From an uncultured Christensenella sp. (GTDB taxonomy: Bacteria; Bacillota; Clostridia; Christensenellales; Borkfalkiaceae): 64,000 nt of DNA. The notes below the pieces were generated by a model that was given only the letters and a program-made list of their open reading frames with translations, was not told the origin of the DNA and made no database searches. The position numbers were made by a program, and so were the translations under genes. The stretch is from positions 248,001-312,000 of the forward strand of contig CAJTOY010000001.1 in the NCBI GenBank assembly GCA_910578195.1, read 5' to 3'. Positions 49,170-58,071 of this stretch are shown one piece after another. The number at the start of each line of letters is the position of its first letter. Within the stretch, counting starts at the first letter, position 1.

Positions 49170-49571
49170 ATGAGAACTGCCGCAAGGGAAACAACCTTTA
49201 AAATAGTATTTGCATCTCAGTTTACCGAGCCCGAGCACGGTCTGAGCCGCGCGCTTTTCAAGGCGGAAAATTTAACCGAAAACGACGAAAAATATTGCAA
49301 CGGCGTTTTGAAAATAATCGGCGAGCACGGCAAGGAATTGGAGGAGCTTCTCGATAGTCATTCGAGGCTTTTTCCCGCGTCGGGATTGTTCCCCGCCGAC
49401 AAAAGCATACTCTTGGTTGCGTTGGCGGAAATTTTATATATGGAAGAAATTCCGTCGGCGGTATCGGTAAACGAGGCAGCTAACATAGCGTCGAAATACT
49501 CTTCGGCGAAAAGCGCATCGTTCGTGAGCGGAATACTCGCAGAGATTATAAGGGAGCGCGAAAATGTATAA
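49170..49571 (+). CDS. nusB: Transcription antitermination factor NusB
   Basis: A 133-aa all-helical RNA-binding protein that joins NusE/S10 at boxA in rRNA operons. TAARETTFKIVFASQFTE and SILLVALAEILYMEEIPSAV with VNEAANIASKYSSAKSASFV are the conserved helices. It opens the nusB-folD-ispA series and overlaps folD by 8 nt. Confidence 0.95.
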   Translation: MRTAARETTFKIVFASQFTEPEHGLSRALFKAENLTENDEKYCNGVLKIIGEHGKELEELLDSHSRLFPASGLFPADKSILLVALAEILYMEEIPSAVSVNEAANIASKYSSAKSASFVSGILAEIIRERENV

Positions 49572-50403
49572 ATTAATCGACGGCAAAAAGCTTGCTGCCG
49601 ACATGCGCGCGCAGCTTAAAGCCGACGTTGCCGAATTCAAAAAAGAAATAGGGCTTGCAGTGGTTCTCGCGGGCGACAACCCCGCGTCTCAGGTCTATGT
49701 CAAAAATAAAATCAAGGCGTGCGAGGAAGTAGGCATTAAGTCATATGCGTATTATCTTCCCGCCGAAGCCACGCAGGGCGAGCTTGACGAATTATTGAAA
49801 GGCCTTGCGGACAACAGCGATATTCACGGCATTTTAGTGCAGCTGCCGCTGCCCGCGCATTTGAATTCCGAGAGGGCTTTGAAGCTCATACCCGTAGAAA
49901 AGGACGTCGACGGTTTCTCCGCCGACAATATCGGGAAACTTTGCATGAACGAAGAGTGCCTTGTGGCGTGTACGCCGCACGGCATTATGAAAATGCTCGA
50001 AAGCGAGAAAATTCAAATCAAAGGCAAAAACGCAGTAGTGGTGGGCAGGTCGAACATAGTCGGCAAACCCGTCGCGCTTCTTCTTCTCAACGCCGACGCA
50101 ACCGTCACGGTATGCCACAGCAAGACGCAAAATCTCAAAGAGTGCTGTTTAAACGCTGATATTCTGGTCGCCGCGGTCGGGAAGGCGAAATTCATAACGG
50201 CGGATATGGTCAAAGAGGGCGCCGTCGTCGTTGACGTGGGCATGAACAGAGACGAAAACGGCAAGCTTTGCGGCGACGTCGATTTTGAAAACGTCAAAGA
50301 AAAATGCTCGTATATAACGCCCGTACCGGGCGGAGTGGGCCCTATGACCATTACAATGCTTATGTACAATACCTATTTAGCCGCCGTAAGGAGTTTAAAT
50401 TGA
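49564..50403 (+). CDS. folD: Bifunctional methylene-THF dehydrogenase/cyclohydrolase
   Basis: A 279-aa protein catalysing two steps of one-carbon folate metabolism with NADP. The YVKNKIKACEEVGI motif has the catalytic Tyr and Lys; GILVQLPLPAHLN and VVGRSNIVGKPVALLL are the substrate and cofactor motifs; the end is PVPGGVGPMTITML. The length is normal. The xseA and xseB genes that usually sit between folD and ispA are absent here. Confidence 0.96.
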   Translation: MYKLIDGKKLAADMRAQLKADVAEFKKEIGLAVVLAGDNPASQVYVKNKIKACEEVGIKSYAYYLPAEATQGELDELLKGLADNSDIHGILVQLPLPAHLNSERALKLIPVEKDVDGFSADNIGKLCMNEECLVACTPHGIMKMLESEKIQIKGKNAVVVGRSNIVGKPVALLLLNADATVTVCHSKTQNLKECCLNADILVAAVGKAKFITADMVKEGAVVVDVGMNRDENGKLCGDVDFENVKEKCSYITPVPGGVGPMTITMLMYNTYLAAVRSLN

Positions 50404-51278
50404 CGCAATTCGAAGATAAATATTCCGAATACCGGAAAGCTTTCGAGGAAATTTTGACTGAATTTTGCAACAAGCTTAACTGCAAGCCGAAAATTTTATC
50501 CGAAAGTCTCAAATACAGCTTACAGCTCGGCGGAAAGAGGGTAAGACCCGTTTTAATGCTCGCCGCAGGCGAATTATTGGGCATAAATCGTAAAAAGCTT
50601 TTAAATTTCGCGCTCGCGCTCGAACTTATACATACTTATTCTCTCATACACGACGATTTGCCCGAAATGGATAACGACGATTTCAGACGCGGCAAGCCCT
50701 CGAATCACAAGGTTTTCGGGGTCGGCAACGCAGTTTTGGCTGGCGACGGACTTTTGAATACCGCATATTCCATATTGCTGAGGGAGTGCTTCAACGGAGA
50801 AGAAAACGTTTCCGCCGCGAAATATATCTGCGACTGCGCGGGCATAAGCGGCATGATTGCGGGGCAGTCCGCCGATTTGCTTCACGAAAACGACGGCGAA
50901 GTCGACGAAGATATCTTAAACTTCATTTACGAAAACAAGACGGCAAAGCTGATTTCTGCGGCTGTGGTTACGCCCTCGATTTTGTGCGGCGGGAAATTTT
51001 ATTCCGAGCTTTCGGCGTTCGGGCGCGACATAGGCTTTCTCTTCCAGATAACCGACGATATTTTAGACGTGGAGGGTAGCTTCGAAAACCTGGGTAAAAG
51101 CGTAGGCAAGGATAACGCCGAGGGCAAGTATACGGAAGTAAGGCTTTACGGGCTTGACGGGTGCAAACTGAAAGCCGACCTTCTGACCGACAAGTGCCTC
51201 AAAATTTTGGAAAGCTTCGACGGCGACACCGAATTTTTGCGGGAATTGACCTATTTTGTGCGTCAACGAATTAATTGA
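50400..51278 (+). CDS. ispA: Polyprenyl (geranylgeranyl/farnesyl) diphosphate synthase
   Basis: A 292-aa protein started at TTG 50400, with AAGGAG 6 nt upstream and overlapping the folD stop. The first aspartate-rich motif is HDDLPEMDNDD and the second LFQITDDILD, with GGKRVRPVL for substrate binding. It builds C15-C20 prenyl diphosphates from IPP. The next unit is the OLE RNA, then oapA and dxs, so isoprenoid genes flank the RNA. Confidence 0.94.
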   Translation: MTQFEDKYSEYRKAFEEILTEFCNKLNCKPKILSESLKYSLQLGGKRVRPVLMLAAGELLGINRKKLLNFALALELIHTYSLIHDDLPEMDNDDFRRGKPSNHKVFGVGNAVLAGDGLLNTAYSILLRECFNGEENVSAAKYICDCAGISGMIAGQSADLLHENDGEVDEDILNFIYENKTAKLISAAVVTPSILCGGKFYSELSAFGRDIGFLFQITDDILDVEGSFENLGKSVGKDNAEGKYTEVRLYGLDGCKLKADLLTDKCLKILESFDGDTEFLRELTYFVRQRIN

Positions 51279-51284
51279 TAGCTG

Positions 51285-51313
51285 TTGACAATTATTTAAG
51301 CATATGATATAAT
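51285..51313 (+). promoter_or_regulatory. Consensus promoter of OLE RNA
   Basis: A perfect TTGACA (51285-51290) and a perfect TATAAT (51308-51313) are 17 nt apart. It is the strongest promoter in the window, placing the RNA 5' end near 51,320. Confidence 0.85.
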
Positions 51314-51319
51314 TATCAC

Positions 51320-51885
51320 GACTAATATAGTGGTGCAGTATTCTAGTCAGTTTCGGTTGATGCAAAGGCGGGGGTAAAATACCGTCAAAGGGCATATCGA
51401 TGAAGTTTCTGGTGTTTGCTTGCTTTTGCCAAAAGTGGGTGAATGCTGGGAGTAAAGGTTTATGGGAGCTTGATATGGCATATCAAAGCCCAACCCATTT
51501 ACCGTGGAGGCCGACAGAAATAATTTTTTGTCGGATAAACCTGCTATCAGGCGAAAGCTTGGTACAGAGTAGCCTGCTTTGAGTGAAGACAGCGGATAGC
51601 GGTTCACGACACCGCGAGTGTGGCCAGCGAACGAGTGTCTATTGCCGCTTGAAATTGTTCTTTGCAAAAGAAGATAAGCTCAATCGAAGTTGTCAAGGAA
51701 AGCTTCTAGACTGTTTTTATATTAGAGATTACGGTGTGGACTAAGTGGTGATTCGGTTATGCAGAAATGCGTTCAGCCTCTTAAAAGGAAACTGCTTCTA
51801 CGGCGACGGGAAGTGGGACTGAGGGAAATCCTACCGAACCTAAGCCGCAAAGTTTATTTAATATAAACCACTATATTGCATTTTT
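51320..51885 (+). ncRNA. ole: OLE RNA (ornate large extremophilic RNA)
   Basis: About 565 nt without a gene between ispA and oapA, which is the conserved OLE locus. AATATAGTGG (51324-51333) pairs perfectly with CCACTATATT (51868-51877), closing the whole RNA, and a T7 tract follows. Many internal stems are visible, such as CCGACAGAAATAATTTTTTGTCGG near 51,510 (given here only as a hairpin of CCGACA and TGTCGG) and the GGGAAGTGGGACTGAGGGAA region near the 3' end. OLE RNA forms a membrane-bound complex with OapA and affects cold, alcohol and Mg2+ responses. Confidence 0.85.
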
Positions 51886-51886
51886 T

Positions 51887-51915
51887 TACGCACGAAAGCT
51901 GTGCGTATATTTTTT
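51887..51915 (+). terminator. Second terminator-like hairpin after OLE RNA
   Basis: TACGCAC pairs with GTGCGTA around GAAAGCT, followed by a T tract. It may set the level of read-through into oapA. Confidence 0.65.
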
Positions 51916-51932
51916 AGAAAAAGTTGAATGAT

Positions 51933-52535
51933 ATGGGCGACGACAGTTTAGAAAAAACAGACAAAAAAGAAAAGAAAACCAAAAAGAAAAAACAACATAA
52001 GAAAAGGGTGCCCGCTTGGCTCGCCTGGGGATTGAGCGTACTTGTCTTGTCATTTGCGCTTACGGTGCTGTTCAGTTTCCTTACGGAAATTTCAATAAAA
52101 GGCAGTCCCGTATATATCTGCGTAATAGTGCTGATAGTGCTCTTATTTCTCAATATAGGCTGCGACATGCTGGCTAACGCAATCATAACCTGCGACCCCG
52201 ACGTATTCCACGCAATGGCGTCGAATAAAATCAAGGGCGCGAAAAGGGCGGTTACGTTTTGCAGAAACGCAACCAAGCTCGGCAGTGTATTTGCCGATAT
52301 CATAGGCGATATCTGCGGAATTGTGAGCGGCGCCGCAAGCACCGCGCTCGTCGTTTACATTGCGGCGGAGGGCGGAACCACGGTCGAGCTTATCGCTTCT
52401 ATCGGCGTAAGCGCCGTTATCGCTGCGCTGACGGTCGGCGGCAAGGCCATATTCAAGCATTTCGCTATGAAATTAAACAAACAAATTGTATTCGGATTTG
52501 CCAAATTTACAACTCTGTTTAAAAAGGAAAAATAA
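51933..52535 (+). CDS. oapA: OLE-associated protein A
   Basis: A 200-aa protein from ATG 51933. A Lys-rich N-terminus (KKEKKTKKKKQHKKR) for RNA contact is followed by membrane helices (WLAWGLSVLVLSFALTVLFS, VYICVIVLIVLLFLNIGCDM and two near the C-terminus, about 130-180). CDMLANAIITCDPD and related acidic-spaced residues match the DxxxD-type feature of the family. OapA is the membrane partner of OLE RNA. It overlaps dxs by one base. Confidence 0.88.
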   Translation: MGDDSLEKTDKKEKKTKKKKQHKKRVPAWLAWGLSVLVLSFALTVLFSFLTEISIKGSPVYICVIVLIVLLFLNIGCDMLANAIITCDPDVFHAMASNKIKGAKRAVTFCRNATKLGSVFADIIGDICGIVSGAASTALVVYIAAEGGTTVELIASIGVSAVIAALTVGGKAIFKHFAMKLNKQIVFGFAKFTTLFKKEK

Positions 52536-54265
52536 TGCTTGAAAATATAAGCAGTCAAAAAATAAAGAAAATGAGTTTGCCGCAGCTTTCCGCGCTTTGC
52601 GAGGAGGCTCGGCAAAAAATTATTTCCACGGTTTTTAAAAACGGCGGACATCTTTCCTCTAACCTCGGAACGGTGGAGCTGACGGTCGCACTGCACCGCG
52701 TATTCGATTTCCCCGAGGATAAGGTCGTGTTCGACGTGGGACACCAGTGCTACACGCATAAGCTTTTGTCGGGCAGAGGGGATAAATTCGACACCATAAG
52801 GAAAAAGAACGGTTTGTCGGGCTTTCCAAAAAGAGAGGAAAGCGAATACGACTGCTATAACACGGGGCATGCGGGGACTTCTGTCTCTGCGGCGCTGGGT
52901 ATAGCTAAAGCCCGCGATTTAGCAAAAAAGGACTATAATGTTATCGCCGTAATCGGCGACGGCTCGTTCAATAACGGGCTTATTTACGAAGCGTTCAACA
53001 GTCTGAGATTGCTCAATACGCGGATACTCGTTATTTTAAACGACAACGGCATGTCGATTTCGCCGACCGTCGGAAGCATGCACGAATATCTCGAAATTCT
53101 GAGCGAAAACACCGAACAGAAGGCGAAGCGCGACAAGCATGCAAAAATTTTCGAGCGGTTCGGGTTTAAGTATGACGGCGTTTACGACGGAAACAATATT
53201 TCAAAAATGGTCGAAAAGCTGACCGAGGTCAAGGAAAGGCTTAAAACCGAGTCGGTCATTTTGCACGTAGTAACCAAAAAAGGCAAGGGATACGAATTCT
53301 GCGAAGAAAATCCCGAAGCAACGCACGGCATTTCGGTATCGAATTCGGACAAAATTTCGGTTGAATACTCGTCGGTTCTGGGTGAGACATTGACAAAGAT
53401 TGCCGACAGCGACAGTAAAATCGTCGCCGTCACCGCAGCAATGACATCGAATTTAGGCTTGGGCGAATTCTTCGGGAAATTCCCCGAACGCTCGGTTGAC
53501 GTCGGCATATGCGAGGAGCACGCGACAATACTTTGCGCCGCGATGGCGGCGGAGGGCTTAAAGCCGTATTACGCGGTTTATTCGACTTTTTTACAGCGCT
53601 CATTCGACGAAATTATAATAGATATTTGCAGTCAGAAGCTGCCCGTCACAATCTGTATCGACCGCGCAGGAATTTCGGGCGCGGACGGCGAAACCCATCA
53701 GGGTGTGTTCGACTTGTCTTTTTTGAGCCCTATTCCGAATTTGACGATAGCCGTTCCGAAGGACGTCGAAGAGTTCAGAGAAATGCTCGAATTCAGCAAG
53801 GACTTCGGCGCGCCGCTCGCGATACGCTATCCCAGAGAGGGAAAACGTGTTTTCAAGCACAAATCCAAAATTACGGCGGGGAAATGGGAGATTCTTCAAA
53901 ATGGCGGTCAATGCGCCGTCATCGCATGCGGCGAACGCGCGGTTACGCTCGCGCTTGCCGCGGCACAGATTTTAGAGGGCGACGGAATTAAAATCAAAGT
54001 AATAAATGCGAGATTTGTCAAGCCGCTCGACAGCGAAATGCTCGGCGGTTTGGACGAAAAATATCTGGTGACCGTCGAGGACAATATGCTTATAGGCGGA
54101 CTTGGGGCAATGATAAACAATTATTTCTCCGACCGTGAAAAGATAATCAAAAACTTTGCCTACGACGACAGCTTTATCTGTCACGGCGGCATAGACGAGC
54201 TTATGACCGAGCACGGCGTGAGCTGCGGCGCAATAGTCGAATATATCAAAAATGCGGTTAGATAA
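52535..54265 (+). CDS. dxs: 1-deoxy-D-xylulose-5-phosphate synthase
   Basis: A 576-aa protein, somewhat shorter than the usual 620-640. It makes DXP from pyruvate and glyceraldehyde-3-phosphate with thiamine diphosphate. Visible motifs are DVGHQCYTHKLLSGR (catalytic His), GDGSFNNGLIYEAFNSLRLL and LNDNGMSISPTVG (TPP-Mg site), GICEEHA (catalytic Glu) and the C-terminal transketolase domain. It starts within the oapA stop and overlaps tlyA by 14 nt. Confidence 0.95.
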   Translation: MLENISSQKIKKMSLPQLSALCEEARQKIISTVFKNGGHLSSNLGTVELTVALHRVFDFPEDKVVFDVGHQCYTHKLLSGRGDKFDTIRKKNGLSGFPKREESEYDCYNTGHAGTSVSAALGIAKARDLAKKDYNVIAVIGDGSFNNGLIYEAFNSLRLLNTRILVILNDNGMSISPTVGSMHEYLEILSENTEQKAKRDKHAKIFERFGFKYDGVYDGNNISKMVEKLTEVKERLKTESVILHVVTKKGKGYEFCEENPEATHGISVSNSDKISVEYSSVLGETLTKIADSDSKIVAVTAAMTSNLGLGEFFGKFPERSVDVGICEEHATILCAAMAAEGLKPYYAVYSTFLQRSFDEIIIDICSQKLPVTICIDRAGISGADGETHQGVFDLSFLSPIPNLTIAVPKDVEEFREMLEFSKDFGAPLAIRYPREGKRVFKHKSKITAGKWEILQNGGQCAVIACGERAVTLALAAAQILEGDGIKIKVINARFVKPLDSEMLGGLDEKYLVTVEDNMLIGGLGAMINNYFSDREKIIKNFAYDDSFICHGGIDELMTEHGVSCGAIVEYIKNAVR

Positions 54266-55010
54266 ATACTTATCCGAAAAATTCGGTTCGCGAACGAAAG
54301 CTGCGGCGGCGATAAACGCGAGGCTCGTGCTAATCAACGGCAAGAAGGCTTCGCCGAGTTGCGAATTTCGCGAAGAGGACGATTTACAAATTTTACAAGC
54401 CGAAGAAAGCTACGTTTCGGCGGGCGGGTATAAGCTTGCCAAGGCGCTGAAAGATTTTAATTATTCGGTCAAGGATAAAATCTTTGCGGATATCGGCGCG
54501 AGCACGGGAGGATTTACCGACTGTCTCTTGCAAAACGGCGCAAAAAAGATCTACTGTATCGACGTGGGAGAAAGTCAGCTCGACAAATCGCTCATAAGTG
54601 AAAAAACTGTCGTTATCGACAATTACAACGCAAGAAATCTCAACAAAAGTTTATTTTCCGAGAATCTTGACGGCGCGGTTATCGACGTCAGCTTTATTTC
54701 TCTGACTTATATTCTGGACGCAGTGGGCGGAACGCTTGAAAACGGCGGCAACGTGCTTGCGCTTATTAAACCGCAGTTCGAGTGCGAAAGTAAAAAGGTA
54801 GGAAAAAACGGAATAGTCAAGGACGCGAATTTACACAAAAAAATAATCATTAAAATTATGGATTTTGCCATAAACTGCGGGTTAAAGCCCTTGAAGCTTA
54901 CCAACGCGCCCATAGTTCAAGGCAAAAATATGGAATATGTAATTTTGCTTGAAAAAAACACGGATATTTCCGTCGATAGATATGAAATGTTAAAGTCTGT
55001 TAAATTATGA
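54252..55010 (+). CDS. tlyA: TlyA-family rRNA 2'-O-methyltransferase
   Basis: A 252-aa protein with an N-terminal S4 RNA-binding domain (MRLDKYLSEKFGSRTKAAAA) and an FtsJ-type SAM domain (FADIGASTGGFTDCLLQNGA, VIDVSFISLTYILDA, LIKPQFE). It methylates 16S and/or 23S rRNA. The dxs-tlyA-nadK-argR-recN order is standard in Firmicutes. Confidence 0.94.
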   Translation: MRLDKYLSEKFGSRTKAAAAINARLVLINGKKASPSCEFREEDDLQILQAEESYVSAGGYKLAKALKDFNYSVKDKIFADIGASTGGFTDCLLQNGAKKIYCIDVGESQLDKSLISEKTVVIDNYNARNLNKSLFSENLDGAVIDVSFISLTYILDAVGGTLENGGNVLALIKPQFECESKKVGKNGIVKDANLHKKIIIKIMDFAINCGLKPLKLTNAPIVQGKNMEYVILLEKNTDISVDRYEMLKSVKL

Positions 55011-55027
55011 TTTATCAGACTTTTTAT

Positions 55028-55056
55028 TTGCATATTTATTTGAAAAGTTGTATAAT
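55028..55056 (+). promoter_or_regulatory. Promoter next to the nadK start
   Basis: TTGCAT (55028-55033) and TATAAT (55051-55056) are 17 nt apart and end 9 nt before the probable start codon at 55066, leaving a leader of only 2-3 nt. Confidence 0.55.
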
Positions 55057-55065
55057 TATTATTGG

Positions 55066-55878
55066 ATGAACGCGGGTATTTACTTTAATAAAAATTATCT
55101 TTCCGAAAACAAAGCTTACATAGAACGAATAGGCAATTCCCTTAAAAGCAACGGAATTGACTGCAAAATCGTAAGCAAATTGTCCGATTTGGACGGTCTT
55201 GCCGTTCTTTTCGTGCTGGGCGGCGACGGGACTATTTTAAACGTTGCGGCAGATTGCGCGAAGCGCGGAATAAAGATTTTGGGAATTAATTACGGGCATC
55301 TGGGCTTTTTGACCGAGTTCGAGCCGGCAAAGGTTGACGAAGCGATATCCCTTGTGTGCGGCGGAAACTATTCTATCGAAAAGCGCACCATGCTCGAAAT
55401 ATCTTACGGGAAAAGCAAGTATTCGGCGCTGAACGATTTAGTTATCCAACGCAGTACGGGAGGTCACGATTTCAGCAACACGGTGGGACTGCGCGCGGCT
55501 ATCGACGGCGTTACCGTCGACAACTACACTTCGGACGGAATAATCGTGAGCACGCCGACGGGTTCGACGGCATATTCACTGTCCGCGGGCGGCTCGATAC
55601 TTACCCCCGACATCGACGCGTTTATAATGACGCCGATATGCGCCCATTCGCTTCACTCGAAGCCGGTTGTATATAACGGAAACTCGTTGCTTGAAATAAT
55701 TCCGTTAAACACAAAAACGCCTTTGAACATTATCGTAGACGGAAGGATAGTGGACGTAATAAACAACCACGTCGCAATAAAAGTAAAAAAATCCGATCAT
55801 TGCGCCGAGTTCATATCCCGCGGAGATAAAAATTTTTTTGAAAAATTGTTAGTCAAGCTTAACATATGGAGTAAATGA
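55066..55878 (+). CDS. nadK: NAD kinase
   Basis: A 270-aa protein from ATG 55066 (no ribosome site). It phosphorylates NAD to NADP. Motifs are FVLGGDGTILNVA (catalytic GGDG), NYGHLGFLTEF, the NE/D-type loop LNDLVIQRS, and STPTGSTAYSLSAGG. An earlier in-frame ATG at 55048 overlaps the -10 box and is unlikely. It overlaps argR by 4 nt. Confidence 0.95.
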   Translation: MNAGIYFNKNYLSENKAYIERIGNSLKSNGIDCKIVSKLSDLDGLAVLFVLGGDGTILNVAADCAKRGIKILGINYGHLGFLTEFEPAKVDEAISLVCGGNYSIEKRTMLEISYGKSKYSALNDLVIQRSTGGHDFSNTVGLRAAIDGVTVDNYTSDGIIVSTPTGSTAYSLSAGGSILTPDIDAFIMTPICAHSLHSKPVVYNGNSLLEIIPLNTKTPLNIIVDGRIVDVINNHVAIKVKKSDHCAEFISRGDKNFFEKLLVKLNIWSK

Positions 55879-56327
55879 TGCACAGAAACGACAGACAGCA
55901 AAAAATTTTGGAAATTATTACAGCAAAGGAAATTGATACGCAAGAGGAACTCTGCGCCGAGCTTCAAAAGCTTAATTTTAACGTAACGCAAGCGACGGTT
56001 TCACGCGATATCAAAGAATTGAAGTTGTACAAGGTTTCGGGCAACACCAAAAAATATAAGTATGCTTGCCTTGAAAACAACGACGACACGGTGCAAAGCA
56101 AAATGAAGCTTTTGTTCCGCGAGTGCGTGCAATCGATAAAATCGGCTAATAATCTGGTCGTTATAAAGACGTTGCGCGCGAACGGTTCGACGGCGGCAAT
56201 ATTCGTCGATATGTTACAAATGAAAGAGGTGCTCGGAAGCGTTGCCGGCGACGATACAATTCTCATTGTGTCGGATACCGCCGAAAATGCAAAGGTTATT
56301 GCAGACAGACTGAATGAGTTTATTTAA
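55875..56327 (+). CDS. argR: Arginine repressor
   Basis: A 150-aa protein with an N-terminal winged helix (TQEELCAELQKLNFNVTQAT, VSRDIKELKLYK) and a C-terminal hexamerisation and arginine-binding domain (LGSVAGDDTILIVSD, with both Asp residues). It overlaps nadK by 4 nt and abuts recN, the usual order. Confidence 0.95.
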   Translation: MMHRNDRQQKILEIITAKEIDTQEELCAELQKLNFNVTQATVSRDIKELKLYKVSGNTKKYKYACLENNDDTVQSKMKLLFRECVQSIKSANNLVVIKTLRANGSTAAIFVDMLQMKEVLGSVAGDDTILIVSDTAENAKVIADRLNEFI

Positions 56328-58007
56328 ATGTTACAAAGATTATACGTCAAAAACGTAGCTTTAATTTCGGAAGCCGATATCGAGTTCGACAGCGGACTTA
56401 ACGTATTATCGGGCGAAACAGGGTCGGGTAAATCGGTTATTCTCGACTCGATTAATTTTGTCCTCGGAAGCAAAGCCGACCGAACAATGATAAGATACGG
56501 CGAAAACGAGGCTATCGTCAAAGCCGAATTCGACCTGCCCGCCGACTGCGAGGCGGTTAAAATTCTCAGCGGGTATGATATAGAAACCGACGGCACAGTC
56601 ATTATTTCAAGACGGCTGACAACTGACGGCAAAGGCGCGATAAAGATAAACGGCAACACGGTCACGGCGGCAATGCTTAAAAACGTCACGGCGCATCTTG
56701 TTGACGTGCACGGTCAAAGCGAGCATTTTTTCCTTCTCAGCGAGGACAACCAGTTAAAGGTGCTCGACGGACTTTTGGGCGGCGACGCCGAAAACATCAA
56801 AAATGCGCTCAAAGAACAGCTAACCGAAAAAAGAAATTTGAAAAACAAAATCGCGGCTTTGGGCGGCGACGAAAGCGAGAGGGCGAGAAAGCTCGATTTG
56901 CTCGATTTCCAGATTAAGGAAATCGAAAAAGCAGGACTTAAAAAGGGCGAATTTGACGAACTTACCGCACGCAGAAATATTATTTTCAATCTGGAAAAAA
57001 TTCTCGCTTCCTTAAACTATGCTAAAAACGCGCTCGCTTCCGACGGCGGCTGTATGGACGGGCTCAGCGCATCTATCCGTGAAATGAACAGAATTTCGGA
57101 CATAGGCGAGGAGTATTCGCAATTGACGGTACGGCTTGAAAACCTTTATACCGAAGCGACGGACGTTTCCGAAACGCTTTCGGATTTGGCGGACAGCCTT
57201 ACGTTCGACGAGGCGGAGGCACAAAGCGTCGAGGAAAGGCTCAGCCTTATAAAAGCGCTTAAAAAGAAATACGGCGCCGACGAGGAAGAAATTCTTCGCT
57301 TTAAAGAGAACGCGCAAAACGAATTCGACGCCATTTCGGACAGCGCCGCGATCATAGAAAAATATACCAAAAATATTGCCGATTGCGACGGTAAGATTTA
57401 TTCTCTGTGCGTAAAGCTTACCGAATTGAGAAAATCCGCGGCGGACAAGTTCTGCAAAAATATAGAAAACGAACTGAAAACCTTGAATATTGCAAATGCT
57501 AAGTTCAACGTCCGCTTTAAAGAATATGACAAAGCCTCGGCAAATTTGCAGTCGGCAAACGGCAGCGACGAAATTTGCTTTGAGTTTTCCGCAAACAAGG
57601 GCGAGCCGTTAAAGCCTTTAAACAAGGTCATAAGCGGCGGCGAAATGAGCAGATTTATGCTCGCAATCAAGACCCAGCTTAAAAATCTGAACGGCATTTC
57701 GACCTACATATTCGACGAAATCGACGCGGGTATAAGCGGTTTTACAGCCGGTACGGTCGCGGCGAAGTTCAGAGATATTTCCAAAGCAACGCAAATTTTA
57801 GCTGTTTCGCACCTTCCTCAGGTCTGCGCGGCAAGCGACGCCCAACTTCTTATATATAAGGTAGAGGAAGGCGGAAAGACAATAACTAAGGTTAAGCGAC
57901 TTACCGAAAGTCAAAAAATCGACGAGATTATGCGGCTTACGGGAAGCGTCAATTCCGACGCGGCGCGGCAGCACGCTGAGGAGCTTATCAAACAAATACG
58001 AAGCTGA
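56328..58007 (+). CDS. recN: DNA repair protein RecN
   Basis: A 559-aa SMC-like ATPase for double-strand break repair. The N-terminus has Walker A LSGETGSGKSVILDSI, the Q region VDVHGQSEHFFLL and a coiled-coil middle (about 155-360). The C-terminus has signature VISGGEMSRFMLAIK and Walker B YIFDEIDAGISG. The length is normal. It ends at the strong terminator before spoIVB. Confidence 0.96.
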   Translation: MLQRLYVKNVALISEADIEFDSGLNVLSGETGSGKSVILDSINFVLGSKADRTMIRYGENEAIVKAEFDLPADCEAVKILSGYDIETDGTVIISRRLTTDGKGAIKINGNTVTAAMLKNVTAHLVDVHGQSEHFFLLSEDNQLKVLDGLLGGDAENIKNALKEQLTEKRNLKNKIAALGGDESERARKLDLLDFQIKEIEKAGLKKGEFDELTARRNIIFNLEKILASLNYAKNALASDGGCMDGLSASIREMNRISDIGEEYSQLTVRLENLYTEATDVSETLSDLADSLTFDEAEAQSVEERLSLIKALKKKYGADEEEILRFKENAQNEFDAISDSAAIIEKYTKNIADCDGKIYSLCVKLTELRKSAADKFCKNIENELKTLNIANAKFNVRFKEYDKASANLQSANGSDEICFEFSANKGEPLKPLNKVISGGEMSRFMLAIKTQLKNLNGISTYIFDEIDAGISGFTAGTVAAKFRDISKATQILAVSHLPQVCAASDAQLLIYKVEEGGKTITKVKRLTESQKIDEIMRLTGSVNSDAARQHAEELIKQIRS

Positions 58008-58034
58008 AAACAGCGGCAAAAATGCCGCTGTTTT
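58007..58034 (+). terminator. recN terminator
   Basis: AAAACAGCGGCA pairs with TGCCGCTGTTTT, followed by further T residues; the last base of the recN stop is the first of the hairpin. Confidence 0.85.
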
Positions 58035-58071
58035 TTTGAATATTTAAAGCCTTCTTGCACACAATACTGTT

